Shown here piece after piece: positions 7,101 to 15,119 of a stretch of DNA of 16,964 bases (position 1 is its first letter; each line of letters opens with the position of its first letter). The stretch is from Bacteroidales bacterium. Lineage in GTDB: Bacteria; Bacteroidota; Bacteroidia; Bacteroidales; Bacteroidaceae. Under the pieces are notes generated by a model that was not told the DNA's origin, did no database searches, and saw only the letters and a list, made by a program, of their open reading frames with translations. The position numbers were made by a program, and so were the translations under genes. Where the stretch lies: positions 1 to 16,964 of the forward strand of contig SFEK01000033.1 in assembly GCA_004557285.1 (NCBI GenBank), written 5' to 3'.

Positions 7101-7814
7101 TCAGGCTGTGGGCTGATGCTCGGCCACGGGCACCTCTTCTTCAGGCTTGATGAGCAGTTGGTATTCTCCCGTTTCCTCCAGTCGGCACAACTCCTCATAA
7201 ATCATGATGCAAGCCCATGCGTCAGTAGCGGCATACACCTTCTGCTTGTCGCTGAGGATGTCGGCTTCCCAGTTGCTCAATCTTGCCGATTTGCTGATTT
7301 TCTGATGGAAGAAGTTGGCATAAAGCTTCTGCAGGCTGAGGTCTTCAACGCCCACCTCGCCCACATGTTTCTGCAGGTCGATGAAATGACCGGGAGTGAA
7401 GTCTCCTCTACGGTGCAGCATGAATAGGTCGTCGTGAAGAGAAAGGCCAATTTTCGGAATGGTGGTGTCTTCAAGCAGACGGATCACAGGAGCACACATG
7501 CCTATCAGGTTAAGACGAAAAAGGAAGCATATCTCATGCGTTGACACCTGCAGTAGAGCCACCTCATGGATGCGTCCTTTCTTGAACGATGGGCGTGTTT
7601 CAGTGTCAATGCCAAGGATGCTGTGCGTCAACAGAAAATCCACAGCCTTTGCAGCCTCTTCTGTAGTGTTGACGACAAATATCCGTCCCTCGAATTTGGC
7701 TACAGGAAGTTCTGATATGCCTTTCTTGTCAAATTTGTTGTATAATATTTTATCCATTTCTTCACGTTGAGCGGGCGTTTTCTCGCCCACGATGACAAAT
7801 ATGTTTTGGGGCAT
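7101..7814 (-). CDS. 3'-5' exonuclease domain protein (RNase D/WRN-like, DEDDy type)
   Basis: The frame encodes 237 residues. The three exonuclease motifs of the DEDDy family are present: Exo I LGIDTET with Asp70 and Glu72, Exo II IGLSLHDDLFML around Asp128/129, and Exo III YAATDAW with Tyr194 and Asp198. These would bind two metal ions for 3'-5' hydrolysis of RNA or DNA. There is no HRDC domain, so it is a short stand-alone exonuclease rather than full RNase D. The start is uncertain. ATG 7814 lies about 12 nt after the expected transcription start. An internal ATG at 7757 (residue 20) would begin the protein just before YNKFDKKGISELP, which is where I expect relatives to begin, and the first 19 residues look unlike a conserved domain. 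It heads the exonuclease-rlmI-tilS unit. Substrate unknown. Confidence 0.92.
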   Translation of the reverse strand: MPQNIFVIVGEKTPAQREEMDKILYNKFDKKGISELPVAKFEGRIFVVNTTEEAAKAVDFLLTHSILGIDTETRPSFKKGRIHEVALLQVSTHEICFLFRLNLIGMCAPVIRLLEDTTIPKIGLSLHDDLFMLHRRGDFTPGHFIDLQKHVGEVGVEDLSLQKLYANFFHQKISKSARLSNWEADILSDKQKVYAATDAWACIMIYEELCRLEETGEYQLLIKPEEEVPVAEHQPTA

Positions 7815-7831
7815 TGCCCATTAAGAGTTTG

Positions 7832-7839
7832 CAAAAATA
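7832..7839 (-). promoter_or_regulatory. -7 promoter box of the exonuclease-rlmI-tilS unit
   Basis: On the minus strand TATTTTTG matches TAnnTTTG. No good -33 TTTG lies 19-22 nt upstream, so the call rests on the -7 element and its position 18 nt before the ATG at 7814. The expected start is near 7826. Confidence 0.5.
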
Positions 7840-7882
7840 TAAAAAAAAGAGCATTTTATGGCTATTTCTGACATTTTTCAAT

Positions 7883-7890
7883 TACTTTTG
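7883..7890 (+). promoter_or_regulatory. -7 promoter box of the ftsK-lolA unit
   Basis: TACTTTTG matches TAnnTTTG. The -33 region is poor, with no TTTG at the right distance. The transcript would start near 7897 and carry about 113 nt before the ftsK ATG. It is divergent from the box at 7832-7839. Confidence 0.5.
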
Positions 7891-8009
7891 CATAAAAATA
7901 TGGAGCCATGCCTGCTTTTATCTGTGGAAATGACTGATATTTCAGCCGTTTTGTGTGATTGAGCTTTGACGGATGTCTCCGAAACATATCATTAGAAGAG
8001 AAATAACTC

Positions 8010-10448
8010 ATGGTGAAAAAGAATACACGTAATCATAAAACATTCAGTGAAGTAGTAGGACTCAAGGCTTTTTTCCAGAACGATATCATCAATTTCATCG
8101 TCGGTATACTGTTGGTACTTTTGGCCATTTATACCGCCATTGCCTTTGTGTCGTTCTTCTCCACGGGACAGAACGACCAGAGCCTGATACTCGACCTGCG
8201 TCCCGGTGAACTGCAGAATACGGCCAAACTGTTCAAGAACAGTTGCGGGTCGTTTGGGGCATTCGTGTCTTACTTCTTCATCTCGCGCTGTTTCGGGTTG
8301 TCAGCATTCATCGTGCCATTGTTTATCGGCATGGTGGGGCTGCGCTTGGTCAAGGCCTATCAGTTCAACCTGCTGAAGTGGTTCTGCTGCATGTCCATTG
8401 CCATGTTATGGCTGTCAGTAACGGCAGCCAAGATCCTCACACCCGTTCTGCCCACATTGTGGTTCAATCCCGGAGGTGATTATGGCTTGTCCACTTGTCA
8501 ATGGATAGAGAATGTGGTAGGCGCTCCAGGACTGATGTCGGTACTGGTGCTCACGGCATTGGTGTTTCTCACCTATTTGAGCCGAGAAACCATCCTCGTG
8601 GTGCGCAAGGTGCTCAATCCGGTAAGTGCCATATCCAACAGAATACCCTTCTCTGTCAACTACGGTCAACAGTCAGAAGAGGCAGCGGAGAATAGTGTGC
8701 AGACAGAGGCAGACCCTACTGTGTTTGATGACCCCACGGCACAGGTGGTGGAATTTGGCAACGACGGCAAAGATGTGGTTATCGACCGCCCGGAGGAAGA
8801 AATGATGATTGTCGCCACACCGGCGGATTCAGAAGAGCATGCCGCCAATGAAGAGAATGAAATGAAAGTGACAGCAGGCTTAGACGAGCAGAAGGCCGAC
8901 TCGAAGGTGGTTTCGGGCAATGCCGACCTCAATGTGCCCATCAACCCCTTGGAGCCTTGGCTGAAATACAAATATCCCACGCTCGACCTGCTGAAGAAGT
9001 ATGAAACCGACGGCAAGCCTTATATCGATATGGATGAGCAGAAGCGCAACAAAAACCGTATCGTTGAGGTGCTCGACAACTTTGGTGTCAAGATCAAGAC
9101 CATCAAGGCCACGGTGGGACCAACCATCACGCTTTATGAAATCACACCGGCCGAGGGCGTGCGTATCTCCAAGATACGTAATCTGGAAGACGACATCGCC
9201 TTGAGTCTTGCCGCTTTGGGTATTCGTATCATAGCTCCTATCCCCGGCAAGGGCACCATCGGTATTGAAGTGCCCAATGCCAAGCCAAACATCGTGTCGA
9301 TGGAGAGTATCCTCAACTCCAAGCGTTTCCAGGAAACCACCATGGATCTGCCCATTGCCATAGGCAAAACCATCACCAACGAGGTGTTCATGGTCGATTT
9401 GGCCAAGATTCCCCACCTGCTCGTGGCCGGTGCCACCGGACAGGGTAAGTCGGTGGGCCTGAACACCATCATCACCTCATTGCTCTACAAGAAGCATCCC
9501 AATGAACTGAAATTCGTGCTCATCGACCCCAAGAAGGTGGAGTTCAGCATCTACAGTCCCATTGCCAACCATTTCATGGCGCAGGTGCCAGACTCTGATG
9601 AACCTATCATCACCGACGTGAAGAAGGTGATCTATACCTTGAACAGCTTGTGCAAACTGATGGACACTCGTTACGACCTGCTCAAGATGGCGGGAGCGAA
9701 AAACATCAAAGAATACAACCGCAAGTATGTCAACCACCAGTTGCGCCTGACCGATGGTCATGAATACATGCCCTATATCGTGGTTATCATCGACGAGTTT
9801 GGCGACCTTATCATGACGGCAGGCAAGGAGATAGAGATGCCTATTGCGCGTATCGCACAGTTGGCCCGTGCCGTGGGCATCCATATGGTGATTGCCACAC
9901 AGCGTCCTACCACGTCTATCATCACTGGTAACATCAAGGCTAACTTCCCCGGCCGTATGGCATTCAGGGTGAGTTCGATGATTGACTCCCGTACCATTCT
10001 CGATCGTCCGGGAGCCAACCAGTTGATAGGCCGTGGCGACTTGCTCTTCCTCAACGGCAATGAACCCGTGCGTGTGCAGTGTGCCTTTGTGGATACACCA
10101 GAGATCGAAGACATCAACAAATATGTGGCTCAACAGCAAGGTCCGCTTGAGCCCATAGAATTGCCTGAACCCTCGACGGCCGACGATGGCGACTTTGCGG
10201 GCGGTGGTATTGAGGCCCATAACCTTGACCCGCTCTTTGAGGAAGCCGCACGCTCTATCGTGCTCAACAACCAGGGTTCCACCAGTATGATTCAGCGCAC
10301 CTTCTCCATCGGTTACAACCGTGCCGGCAGATTGATGGACCAGATGGAGAAAGCCGGTATTGTGGGTGCAGCCCGTGGTGCCAAGCCTCGTGAGGTACTC
10401 ATCCAGGACGAGAACACGCTCAACGAAGTGTTGGCACGACTCAAATAG
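8010..10448 (+). CDS. ftsK: FtsK/SpoIIIE-type DNA translocase
   Basis: FtsK is the septum-anchored, hexameric DNA pump that clears chromosome dimers and trapped DNA at division. The 812-residue protein has about four N-terminal membrane segments (roughly residues 27-50, 83-110, 122-145 and 172-190). A low-complexity acidic linker follows at about 220-310, much shorter than in E. coli. Then come the alpha domain and the RecA-like motor with Walker A GATGQGKS (474-481) and Walker B VVIIDEFGDL (591-600), plus TQRPTTSIITG (630-640) and the SRTILDRPGANQLIGRGD region (660-677). The C-terminal gamma winged helix (about 740-800, with GSTSMIQRTFSIGYNRAGRLM) recognises orienting DNA sequences. The start has a purine-rich upstream stretch but no clear Shine-Dalgarno. 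The lolA-like gene follows after 46 nt. Confidence 0.97.
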   Translation: MVKKNTRNHKTFSEVVGLKAFFQNDIINFIVGILLVLLAIYTAIAFVSFFSTGQNDQSLILDLRPGELQNTAKLFKNSCGSFGAFVSYFFISRCFGLSAFIVPLFIGMVGLRLVKAYQFNLLKWFCCMSIAMLWLSVTAAKILTPVLPTLWFNPGGDYGLSTCQWIENVVGAPGLMSVLVLTALVFLTYLSRETILVVRKVLNPVSAISNRIPFSVNYGQQSEEAAENSVQTEADPTVFDDPTAQVVEFGNDGKDVVIDRPEEEMMIVATPADSEEHAANEENEMKVTAGLDEQKADSKVVSGNADLNVPINPLEPWLKYKYPTLDLLKKYETDGKPYIDMDEQKRNKNRIVEVLDNFGVKIKTIKATVGPTITLYEITPAEGVRISKIRNLEDDIALSLAALGIRIIAPIPGKGTIGIEVPNAKPNIVSMESILNSKRFQETTMDLPIAIGKTITNEVFMVDLAKIPHLLVAGATGQGKSVGLNTIITSLLYKKHPNELKFVLIDPKKVEFSIYSPIANHFMAQVPDSDEPIITDVKKVIYTLNSLCKLMDTRYDLLKMAGAKNIKEYNRKYVNHQLRLTDGHEYMPYIVVIIDEFGDLIMTAGKEIEMPIARIAQLARAVGIHMVIATQRPTTSIITGNIKANFPGRMAFRVSSMIDSRTILDRPGANQLIGRGDLLFLNGNEPVRVQCAFVDTPEIEDINKYVAQQQGPLEPIELPEPSTADDGDFAGGGIEAHNLDPLFEEAARSIVLNNQGSTSMIQRTFSIGYNRAGRLMDQMEKAGIVGAARGAKPREVLIQDENTLNEVLARLK

Positions 10449-10494
10449 ACACATTGACTACATAGACAAAAGACAAGCATAAAAACATAATAGT

Positions 10495-11106
10495 ATGGAA
10501 TGGATTAGAAAAAGCATGGTTGTCATGGCATTGTTTTGCCTTGTACAAGGAGTGTATGCCCAGAATGCAGCCCAGGCCAGAAAGATATTGGACAAGACGG
10601 CTGCGCTCATCAAGGGCAAGGGTGGAGCCACCGCCAATTTCAGCATGTCGGGCAAGTATGGCACTTCGTCGGGCACCATCGCCATCAAGGGCAACAAGTT
10701 TACCGCTTCTACGACGCAGGCCAACGTGTGGTATGACGGCAAAACCATGTGGACTTATGTCAAGAACACTCAAGAGGTGAACATCAGCAACCCCACAGAA
10801 GCCCAGCAGCAGTCGATGAACCCCTACAAATTCCTCACCATTTACAAGAATGGGTTCAACCTCGGGATGACCACCTTGTCGTCGGGTTGGAAGATACATC
10901 TCACCGCCGCCAACCAGCAGCGGAGCATCAAGGAAATGTATATTACGGTCGACAAGAATTATTATCCCAAGGAAATCAAAATGCGCCAAAACAACGGGTG
11001 GACCACCATCAAGGTGTCGGGCTTCAAGGCCAGGAGTCTCAGTGATTCCGCTTTCCGCTTCAATGCCAAGGATTATCCCAAAGCCGAAGTCATCGACCTG
11101 CGATGA
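10495..11106 (+). CDS. LolA-like outer-membrane lipoprotein carrier protein
   Basis: The 203-residue product has a signal peptide cleaved probably after VYA at residue 22. The rest resembles the LolA fold, an incomplete beta barrel that carries lipids or lipoproteins across the periplasm. Typical segments are ANFSMSGKYGTSSGTIAIKGNKF near residues 47-69, VWYDGKTMWTYVKNTQEV near 78-95, the NPYKFL stretch, and the closing NAKDYPKAEVIDLR. LolA family members in Bacteroidetes end in a very similar way. It follows ftsK by 46 nt with no promoter visible between, so both are probably transcribed together. Whether it carries lipoproteins, as LolA does in Proteobacteria, or another lipid cannot be read from the sequence. 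I therefore leave the gene symbol blank. Confidence 0.88.
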   Translation: MEWIRKSMVVMALFCLVQGVYAQNAAQARKILDKTAALIKGKGGATANFSMSGKYGTSSGTIAIKGNKFTASTTQANVWYDGKTMWTYVKNTQEVNISNPTEAQQQSMNPYKFLTIYKNGFNLGMTTLSSGWKIHLTAANQQRSIKEMYITVDKNYYPKEIKMRQNNGWTTIKVSGFKARSLSDSAFRFNAKDYPKAEVIDLR

Positions 11107-11185
11107 TGGGGCAGGCCCCCTGAGGTCCTATATATATAATAAGGTGTAACCCTATGGATCAATAAACACCATAAAACCACAGACA

Positions 11186-12685
11186 ATGATGAATTTCAAA
11201 ATGATGTGGTTGCTGAACAAGCACCGCAAACTTTCAGAAAAACGCAGTTTGGCCTACGACCAGAACAAGGTGGCGCAGGTCGTTATCTATGTCATGTCAG
11301 GTCTTGCCTTGCTGTATCTGATGTTTATCTCTGTGGGATTGAGTTTTGCCGCCAATTCGATGGATACCTGTCTGCCCTGTGAGTTTTTCTATGGCATCTT
11401 GCCAATCCTCTTGGTGGTTGACTTCTTCTTCCGCTTCATCTGGCAGCACACACCGGTGCAGCTGGTCAAACCATACATGCTGTTGCCCATCCCGCGTTAC
11501 ACCTGTGTGCAAGGATTCATGTTGGCCAATATGCTCTCTTCTTCAAATGCCATCTGGTTGGCACTCACTGTCCCCTTTGCCCTGATGACCACTGTTTTCA
11601 GCGAGGGTATATGGGTGGCTGTCGGTTTGGTGTTCTCCCTGCATCTTTTCATTGTGCTCAACAGCCAGTGGTATATGCTGGCCCGAACGCTCATCAACAT
11701 CAGTGTCAAATGGTGGCTGTTGCCCATTGCCGTGTATGCCTTGATTTTTGCCCACATCATCTTTGGTGGATTCGATGAGTTCTTCGACTTCTATTCCTCC
11801 TTGGGCTGTGGTTTCTCTTTTGGTCATCCCTTGTATTATGCCGCCTTGCTGCTGGTCATGGCGGGGCTGTTTGAAATCAACAAGCGTGTGCAGTATCGTT
11901 GCACCTATCAGGAAACGGCCAATGTGGAGCAAGTGAAGATGAAAACTGTTTCCGAATTCAATACCCTCGACCAGTTTGGTGAGACAGGAGAGTATCTCAA
12001 GCTCGAAGTGAAGAGCGTGATGCGCAACAAAAACGTGCGCAAGTCGTTTATATTCAGTATGATATTTGTCTGTCTGCTCAGTTCGCTCATCTCTTTCACC
12101 GACATCTATGAAGACAGCTTCTCCAAGGCTTTCTGGGTGGTCTATACCTTTGTGCTTTATGGCGCCATGACGCTCATCAAAATCATGAGTGCCGAGGGTA
12201 ATTACATCGATGGCTTGATGATACACAAAGAGAACATCATGAAACTGCTGCAGGCCAAATACTATTTCTATAGTTTCTTGCTTATTGTTCCCTTCTTCTT
12301 GATGTTGCCCACGGTGTTCATGGAAAAATACACCTTGCTGGCCTTGGTGGCTATGGCATGCTTCTCTGCAGGGCCAGTGTATTGTCTGCTGATGCAGATG
12401 GCGGTGTATAACCGCCAGACCTTGCCCTTGAACACCAAGTTTGTGAGCAAGGGCAATGTGGAAACCAATTATTTCCAAATCATTGCCGAACTGATAGCCA
12501 TGTTTGCCCCGGTGATGTTCATCTCTATCTTGAAGAGTATATGCAGTGAGACCGTCACCTTCATCATCTTGCTGCTTGTGGGTGTGCTTTTCATTGCTAC
12601 CCATCGCCTTTGGATCAGGAACATTTACAGGCGTATGATGAAACGCCGGTATCACAATATGGAAAGTTTCAGGGCCACGCGGTGA
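11186..12685 (+). CDS. Multi-pass membrane protein, DUF5687-like (ABC permease-like)
   Basis: The 499-residue protein has about ten to twelve hydrophobic segments, including those near residues 31-54, 66-84, 125-150, 168-190, 210-230, 285-305, 315-335, 352-378, 383-402, 430-450 and 453-472. A cytoplasmic N-terminus and a polar stretch between about 235 and 285 separate two halves. The overall plan, including the N-terminal KHRKLSEKRSLAYDQNK segment and LVKPYMLLPIPR after the second membrane span, is what I recall of the Bacteroidetes family DUF5687. Such proteins resemble ABC-2 exporter permeases and often sit beside an ATPase. No ATPase gene is adjacent here. It starts 79 nt after the lolA-like gene and ends before a strong terminator, so it may be the last gene of the ftsK unit. 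ATG codons at 11186 and 11189 are both possible starts. Substrate unknown. Confidence 0.8.
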   Translation: MMNFKMMWLLNKHRKLSEKRSLAYDQNKVAQVVIYVMSGLALLYLMFISVGLSFAANSMDTCLPCEFFYGILPILLVVDFFFRFIWQHTPVQLVKPYMLLPIPRYTCVQGFMLANMLSSSNAIWLALTVPFALMTTVFSEGIWVAVGLVFSLHLFIVLNSQWYMLARTLINISVKWWLLPIAVYALIFAHIIFGGFDEFFDFYSSLGCGFSFGHPLYYAALLLVMAGLFEINKRVQYRCTYQETANVEQVKMKTVSEFNTLDQFGETGEYLKLEVKSVMRNKNVRKSFIFSMIFVCLLSSLISFTDIYEDSFSKAFWVVYTFVLYGAMTLIKIMSAEGNYIDGLMIHKENIMKLLQAKYYFYSFLLIVPFFLMLPTVFMEKYTLLALVAMACFSAGPVYCLLMQMAVYNRQTLPLNTKFVSKGNVETNYFQIIAELIAMFAPVMFISILKSICSETVTFIILLLVGVLFIATHRLWIRNIYRRMMKRRYHNMESFRATR

Positions 12686-12706
12686 TCATGCTGACCACCT
12701 CAATAT

Positions 12707-12741
12707 ATCTTCCGGTCAAAATAGGTCGGAAGATTTTTTTT
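12707..12741 (+). terminator. Intrinsic terminator after the DUF5687-like gene
   Basis: ATCTTCCG (12707-12714) and CGGAAGAT (12727-12734) form a perfect 8-bp stem with a 12-nt loop, followed by a run of eight T (12734-12741). It lies 21 nt after the stop codon at 12685 and before the promoter of the next gene, so it closes the upstream unit. Confidence 0.85.
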
Positions 12742-12770
12742 GTTAAAATCAGTTGTTATTGGTTGTTTTT

Positions 12771-12802
12771 TTTGTATGTTTTGTTATTTTTTATTACATT
12801 TG
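12771..12802 (+). promoter_or_regulatory. Promoter of the WG-repeat-like protein gene
   Basis: A -33 TTTG (12771-12774), a 20-nt spacer and a -7 TACATTTG (12795-12802) match the Bacteroidetes consensus exactly. The start is expected near 12809, giving a leader of about 50-65 nt depending on the start codon used. Confidence 0.8.
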
Positions 12803-12857
12803 CAAATGTATTGATATATTTCAACCAGCATCATTAACAACAAATCAATAAATCAGA

Positions 12858-14714
12858 ATGAGTTGCAGCAATATGAAGAAGAAGTGTATGGTCATTCTCC
12901 TTGTGCAGTTGGCCATGTGCGCTCATGCGCAAATGTTGAGATGGACCATGCGTCCGGCATACGAAAAGATTTCCTTGGCTTCAGGAGTACCCCTTTTGTT
13001 GTCTGATTCTCTCGGCACCACGGCATTGTGGGATTTCAATGGCAAGAAACTGGCACAGACCACCGACCGTGTCCATGATTTTCATGAAGGGCTGGCTGTC
13101 GTGACCAAGCGTGGCAGCGACGACATTTACGGTGTATATCAGGCCGATGGCAAATTGTTCAGGATAGACAATTTCAAAGTGGCCCATGGCTATCCTTATT
13201 ATGCTGACGGCTATCTGTTAGCCAAACAGAACCAGCATTATTTCTTTCTCGATAAAGAGGGCAACAAAGAAAACTTCGGACTGTTCATCAACATGTATCC
13301 CTTTGTGGGGGGATTGGCATCATGCTTCACCTATGAAGACTTCTCCAGACTGAAGAACCCCTATTACACCTTCATCTCTGTGGATAAACAGCCTGTGGTC
13401 TTTTCTTACAAGAACAAGATGGTGGATAAGGAGGACGTGGAGTTCTTGTCGTCGCTTAGCGACGAGGGCAAGGCTTTGGTCATCATCAAGCACAAACTGT
13501 TCTACTATGACCACGAAACACGTATGCTTTCTCCTGTGATGACCGATGAGGATGATGTCACCAAGCGCAAGCAACTGTATGTCGACGGACATGTTGAAGA
13601 GTTCAAGACCGAGAACAATGACTCCATCTATATCACGGCAAGGGGCAACAAGAAGGATGTCGTCACCTTTGTGTTTGATGAAATATGCCGCCCCGTCAAG
13701 GCCATATATCCCAACAATACCATAGGGTTCACGACAAAGAAACCTGTCGAGCAGTCCTTCCCCTCAAGTTTGAGGGCCGAGAAGTCGGGCGAACGCTTTG
13801 GTTTGAAACATGGCAACGACATGGTGCTCTATCCTCAGCTGGAAGACTGCTCCTTCGGCTTTATTGACAATATGGTGGTCAAGACCAACGGCAAGTGGGG
13901 ATTGCTGACCTATGATCCCAGCATCGATTTCCGTGTACGTTTCAATAAAGGCAACGACATTGCTTTCCGTCATCGTACTTTTGAAACTGTGGTGCGAGTG
14001 GATTTGCCTTCTGTCATCTCGTCAAAAGACTGCCAGTTCACCATCGACCCGCGTTTCGGTTGTGAGATTGACAAGACTTCCATCCAGAGCAGAGACACAG
14101 AGAATGGCAATTATGTGCAATATAACTGCATCCTCACCATCCCCGATTCGCTTCCCGATGTGCTCACTGATGTCATCTATCCCGTACACCTGTCATACGA
14201 TGGACTGGTGGTGCCCGCCAAACCCGTTACGGTCAAGGCTTGGCATTACAAATACATCAGTGTGGATTTGAGTGGAATTGACACCGAGGTGAGCAAAGGT
14301 AATGTGGCATTTATATTGAACGTCACTGTTGAGAAGAACCCCGGCGACCCTGATTATCCTTTTGAGGTGGCGATGAAATCGTCAAGCACTCTGTATAAGC
14401 TGGAAAAACTGTCGGAGTGCCGTTACAAGTGCAGGCTGTTCTCACTGAAGGAGGGTAGCAATCCCTTTACCATCGAGGTGACAGAAAAAGGATGTATGCC
14501 ATCCGTCTTCCCCTTTGAACTGACCTATGTCAAACCCTCCAGAAACGACGCTAAGGAGGCGGTTAGCATCAAGAAACTTGAGGATGCCACTACTATGGGT
14601 GGAACCAATGCCTCCGACGGTCAACAGCCGGCCATTGCCCCTGAAGTTGTTCCTTCACTTGAGGCTCCCGCTGCCATTCCCTTGATTGAAGTCCCCGCAG
14701 ATTCCATCAAATAA
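12858..14714 (+). CDS. Secreted WG-repeat-like protein with a probable C-terminal Ig-like region
   Basis: The frame has 618 codons. The likely start is the second ATG at 12873, because MKKKCMVILLVQLAMCAHA is a complete signal peptide ending at AHA|Q and the five residues before it add nothing. The mature N-terminal half (to about residue 350) shows degenerate WG-type repeats, seen in ALWDFNGKKLA, GVYQADGKLF, YFFLDKEGNK and KWGLLTYD. WG repeats form beta-propeller-like surfaces. Residues about 375-560 look like one or two beta-sandwich domains (strand-rich, PVHLSYDGLVVPAKPVTVKAW). The last 60 residues are low complexity, rich in Ala, Pro and Val, ending PADSIK. It has its own promoter and is followed by hairpins at 14716-14789. 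No catalytic motif is visible. Location is probably periplasm or cell surface; function unknown. Confidence 0.88.
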   Translation: MSCSNMKKKCMVILLVQLAMCAHAQMLRWTMRPAYEKISLASGVPLLLSDSLGTTALWDFNGKKLAQTTDRVHDFHEGLAVVTKRGSDDIYGVYQADGKLFRIDNFKVAHGYPYYADGYLLAKQNQHYFFLDKEGNKENFGLFINMYPFVGGLASCFTYEDFSRLKNPYYTFISVDKQPVVFSYKNKMVDKEDVEFLSSLSDEGKALVIIKHKLFYYDHETRMLSPVMTDEDDVTKRKQLYVDGHVEEFKTENNDSIYITARGNKKDVVTFVFDEICRPVKAIYPNNTIGFTTKKPVEQSFPSSLRAEKSGERFGLKHGNDMVLYPQLEDCSFGFIDNMVVKTNGKWGLLTYDPSIDFRVRFNKGNDIAFRHRTFETVVRVDLPSVISSKDCQFTIDPRFGCEIDKTSIQSRDTENGNYVQYNCILTIPDSLPDVLTDVIYPVHLSYDGLVVPAKPVTVKAWHYKYISVDLSGIDTEVSKGNVAFILNVTVEKNPGDPDYPFEVAMKSSSTLYKLEKLSECRYKCRLFSLKEGSNPFTIEVTEKGCMPSVFPFELTYVKPSRNDAKEAVSIKKLEDATTMGGTNASDGQQPAIAPEVVPSLEAPAAIPLIEVPADSIK

Positions 14715-14750
14715 TCTTGCAGGCACCGTGTCGCAAGAGTGATGTTGATC

Positions 14751-14789
14751 TATCCACGATGGCGATTTGCCTTGTCGTCATCGTGGATA
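14751..14789 (+). terminator. Long hairpin after the WG-repeat gene, probable transcript end
   Basis: Positions 14751-14765 pair with 14775-14789 over 15 bp (one G-U pair), with a 9-nt loop. This is the strongest inverted repeat in the window. A smaller CTTGC/GCAAG hairpin (14716-14737) precedes it. The bases after it (TCTTCGTTTGT) are only loosely T-rich, so it may stop transcription weakly, block 3' exonucleases, or serve both directions. Confidence 0.55.
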
Positions 14790-14830
14790 TCTTCGTTTGT
14801 ACGGTAAGATTATTTACAATCGTTGTGATG

Positions 14831-14852
14831 ATGTGAAAAATCCACATTTTTT
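14831..14852 (+). terminator. Weak terminator-like hairpin
   Basis: ATGTG (14831-14835) pairs with CACAT (14843-14847) over a 7-nt loop, followed by six T (14847-14852). The stem is short and has only two G-C pairs, so it may be chance or a back-up terminator behind the hairpin at 14751-14789. Confidence 0.3.
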
Positions 14853-14935
14853 ACCCAAAATTTCTTCATTCTTGGCTAAAGATGAGATGAATAACAGTTT
14901 TTTTGCTGTATAAAAGAAAAAAAGTGCGAATAAAC

Positions 14936-14966
14936 ATTGTTTTTTTGGAATAATTGCGTAACTTTG
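14936..14966 (+). promoter_or_regulatory. Promoter of the coiled-coil lipoprotein gene
   Basis: The -7 TAACTTTG (14959-14966) matches TAnnTTTG fully. The -33 ATTG (14936-14939), one mismatch from TTTG, lies 19 nt upstream. A T-rich tract (14940-14946) fills part of the spacer. The start is expected near 14973, about 290 nt before the ATG, an unusually long leader for this window. Confidence 0.65.
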
Positions 14967-15067
14967 CCCCAAATTATGCATTTGAAGCAATGGTGTGGAA
15001 ACTATTGCGCAACATATCGTAGGCGCAAGATGAGGACATATAAGAATACAGACATCTACATGTGATT

Positions 15068-15080
15068 AAAGGAGGAGGTG
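15068..15080 (+). promoter_or_regulatory. Strong Shine-Dalgarno inside the lipoprotein leader
   Basis: AAAGGAGGAGGTG contains AAAGGAGG and AGGAGGTG, two overlapping 8-nt matches to the complement of the 16S rRNA 3' tail. GGAGG at 15071-15075 lies 5 nt before the ATG at 15081. No main gene in this window has such a site, as expected for Bacteroidetes, where Shine-Dalgarno use is rare. Confidence 0.5.
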
Positions 15081-15119
15081 ATGGTTGTTTATGAATGGAA
15101 GAAAGGAAATACCAATTAA
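15081..15119 (+). CDS. Possible 12-residue leader peptide in the lipoprotein 5' UTR
   Basis: ATG 15081 opens a 12-codon frame, MVVYEWKKGNTN, ending at TAA 15117-15119, directly behind the strong Shine-Dalgarno. It ends 145 nt before the lipoprotein ATG. Two other mini-frames lie in the same leader without a Shine-Dalgarno: 15030-15065 (11 codons, MRTYKNTDIYM) and 15135-15206 (23 codons, starting MTMIIGF). The peptide has no run of a single amino acid that would suggest classical attenuation. It may be a real leader peptide, or the purine block may serve only to bind ribosomes or a regulator. Confidence 0.3.
   Translation: MVVYEWKKGNTN

Noticed and set aside
9477..10454. Minus-strand frame of 325 codons opposite the ftsK motor domain
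   Set aside because: Its length comes from the codon pattern of ftsK on the other strand. It has no start context, promoter or domain, while the plus strand carries all FtsK motifs.
11108..11119. GGGG-CAGG-CCCC hairpin after the lolA-like gene
   Set aside because: A 4-bp stem with no following T run is too weak to call a terminator; read-through into the next gene is likely.
11543..12655. Minus-strand frame of 370 codons opposite the DUF5687-like gene
   Set aside because: It is rich in His and Gln, typical of antisense translation of a hydrophobic membrane protein. The plus strand is the real gene, with a terminator after it.
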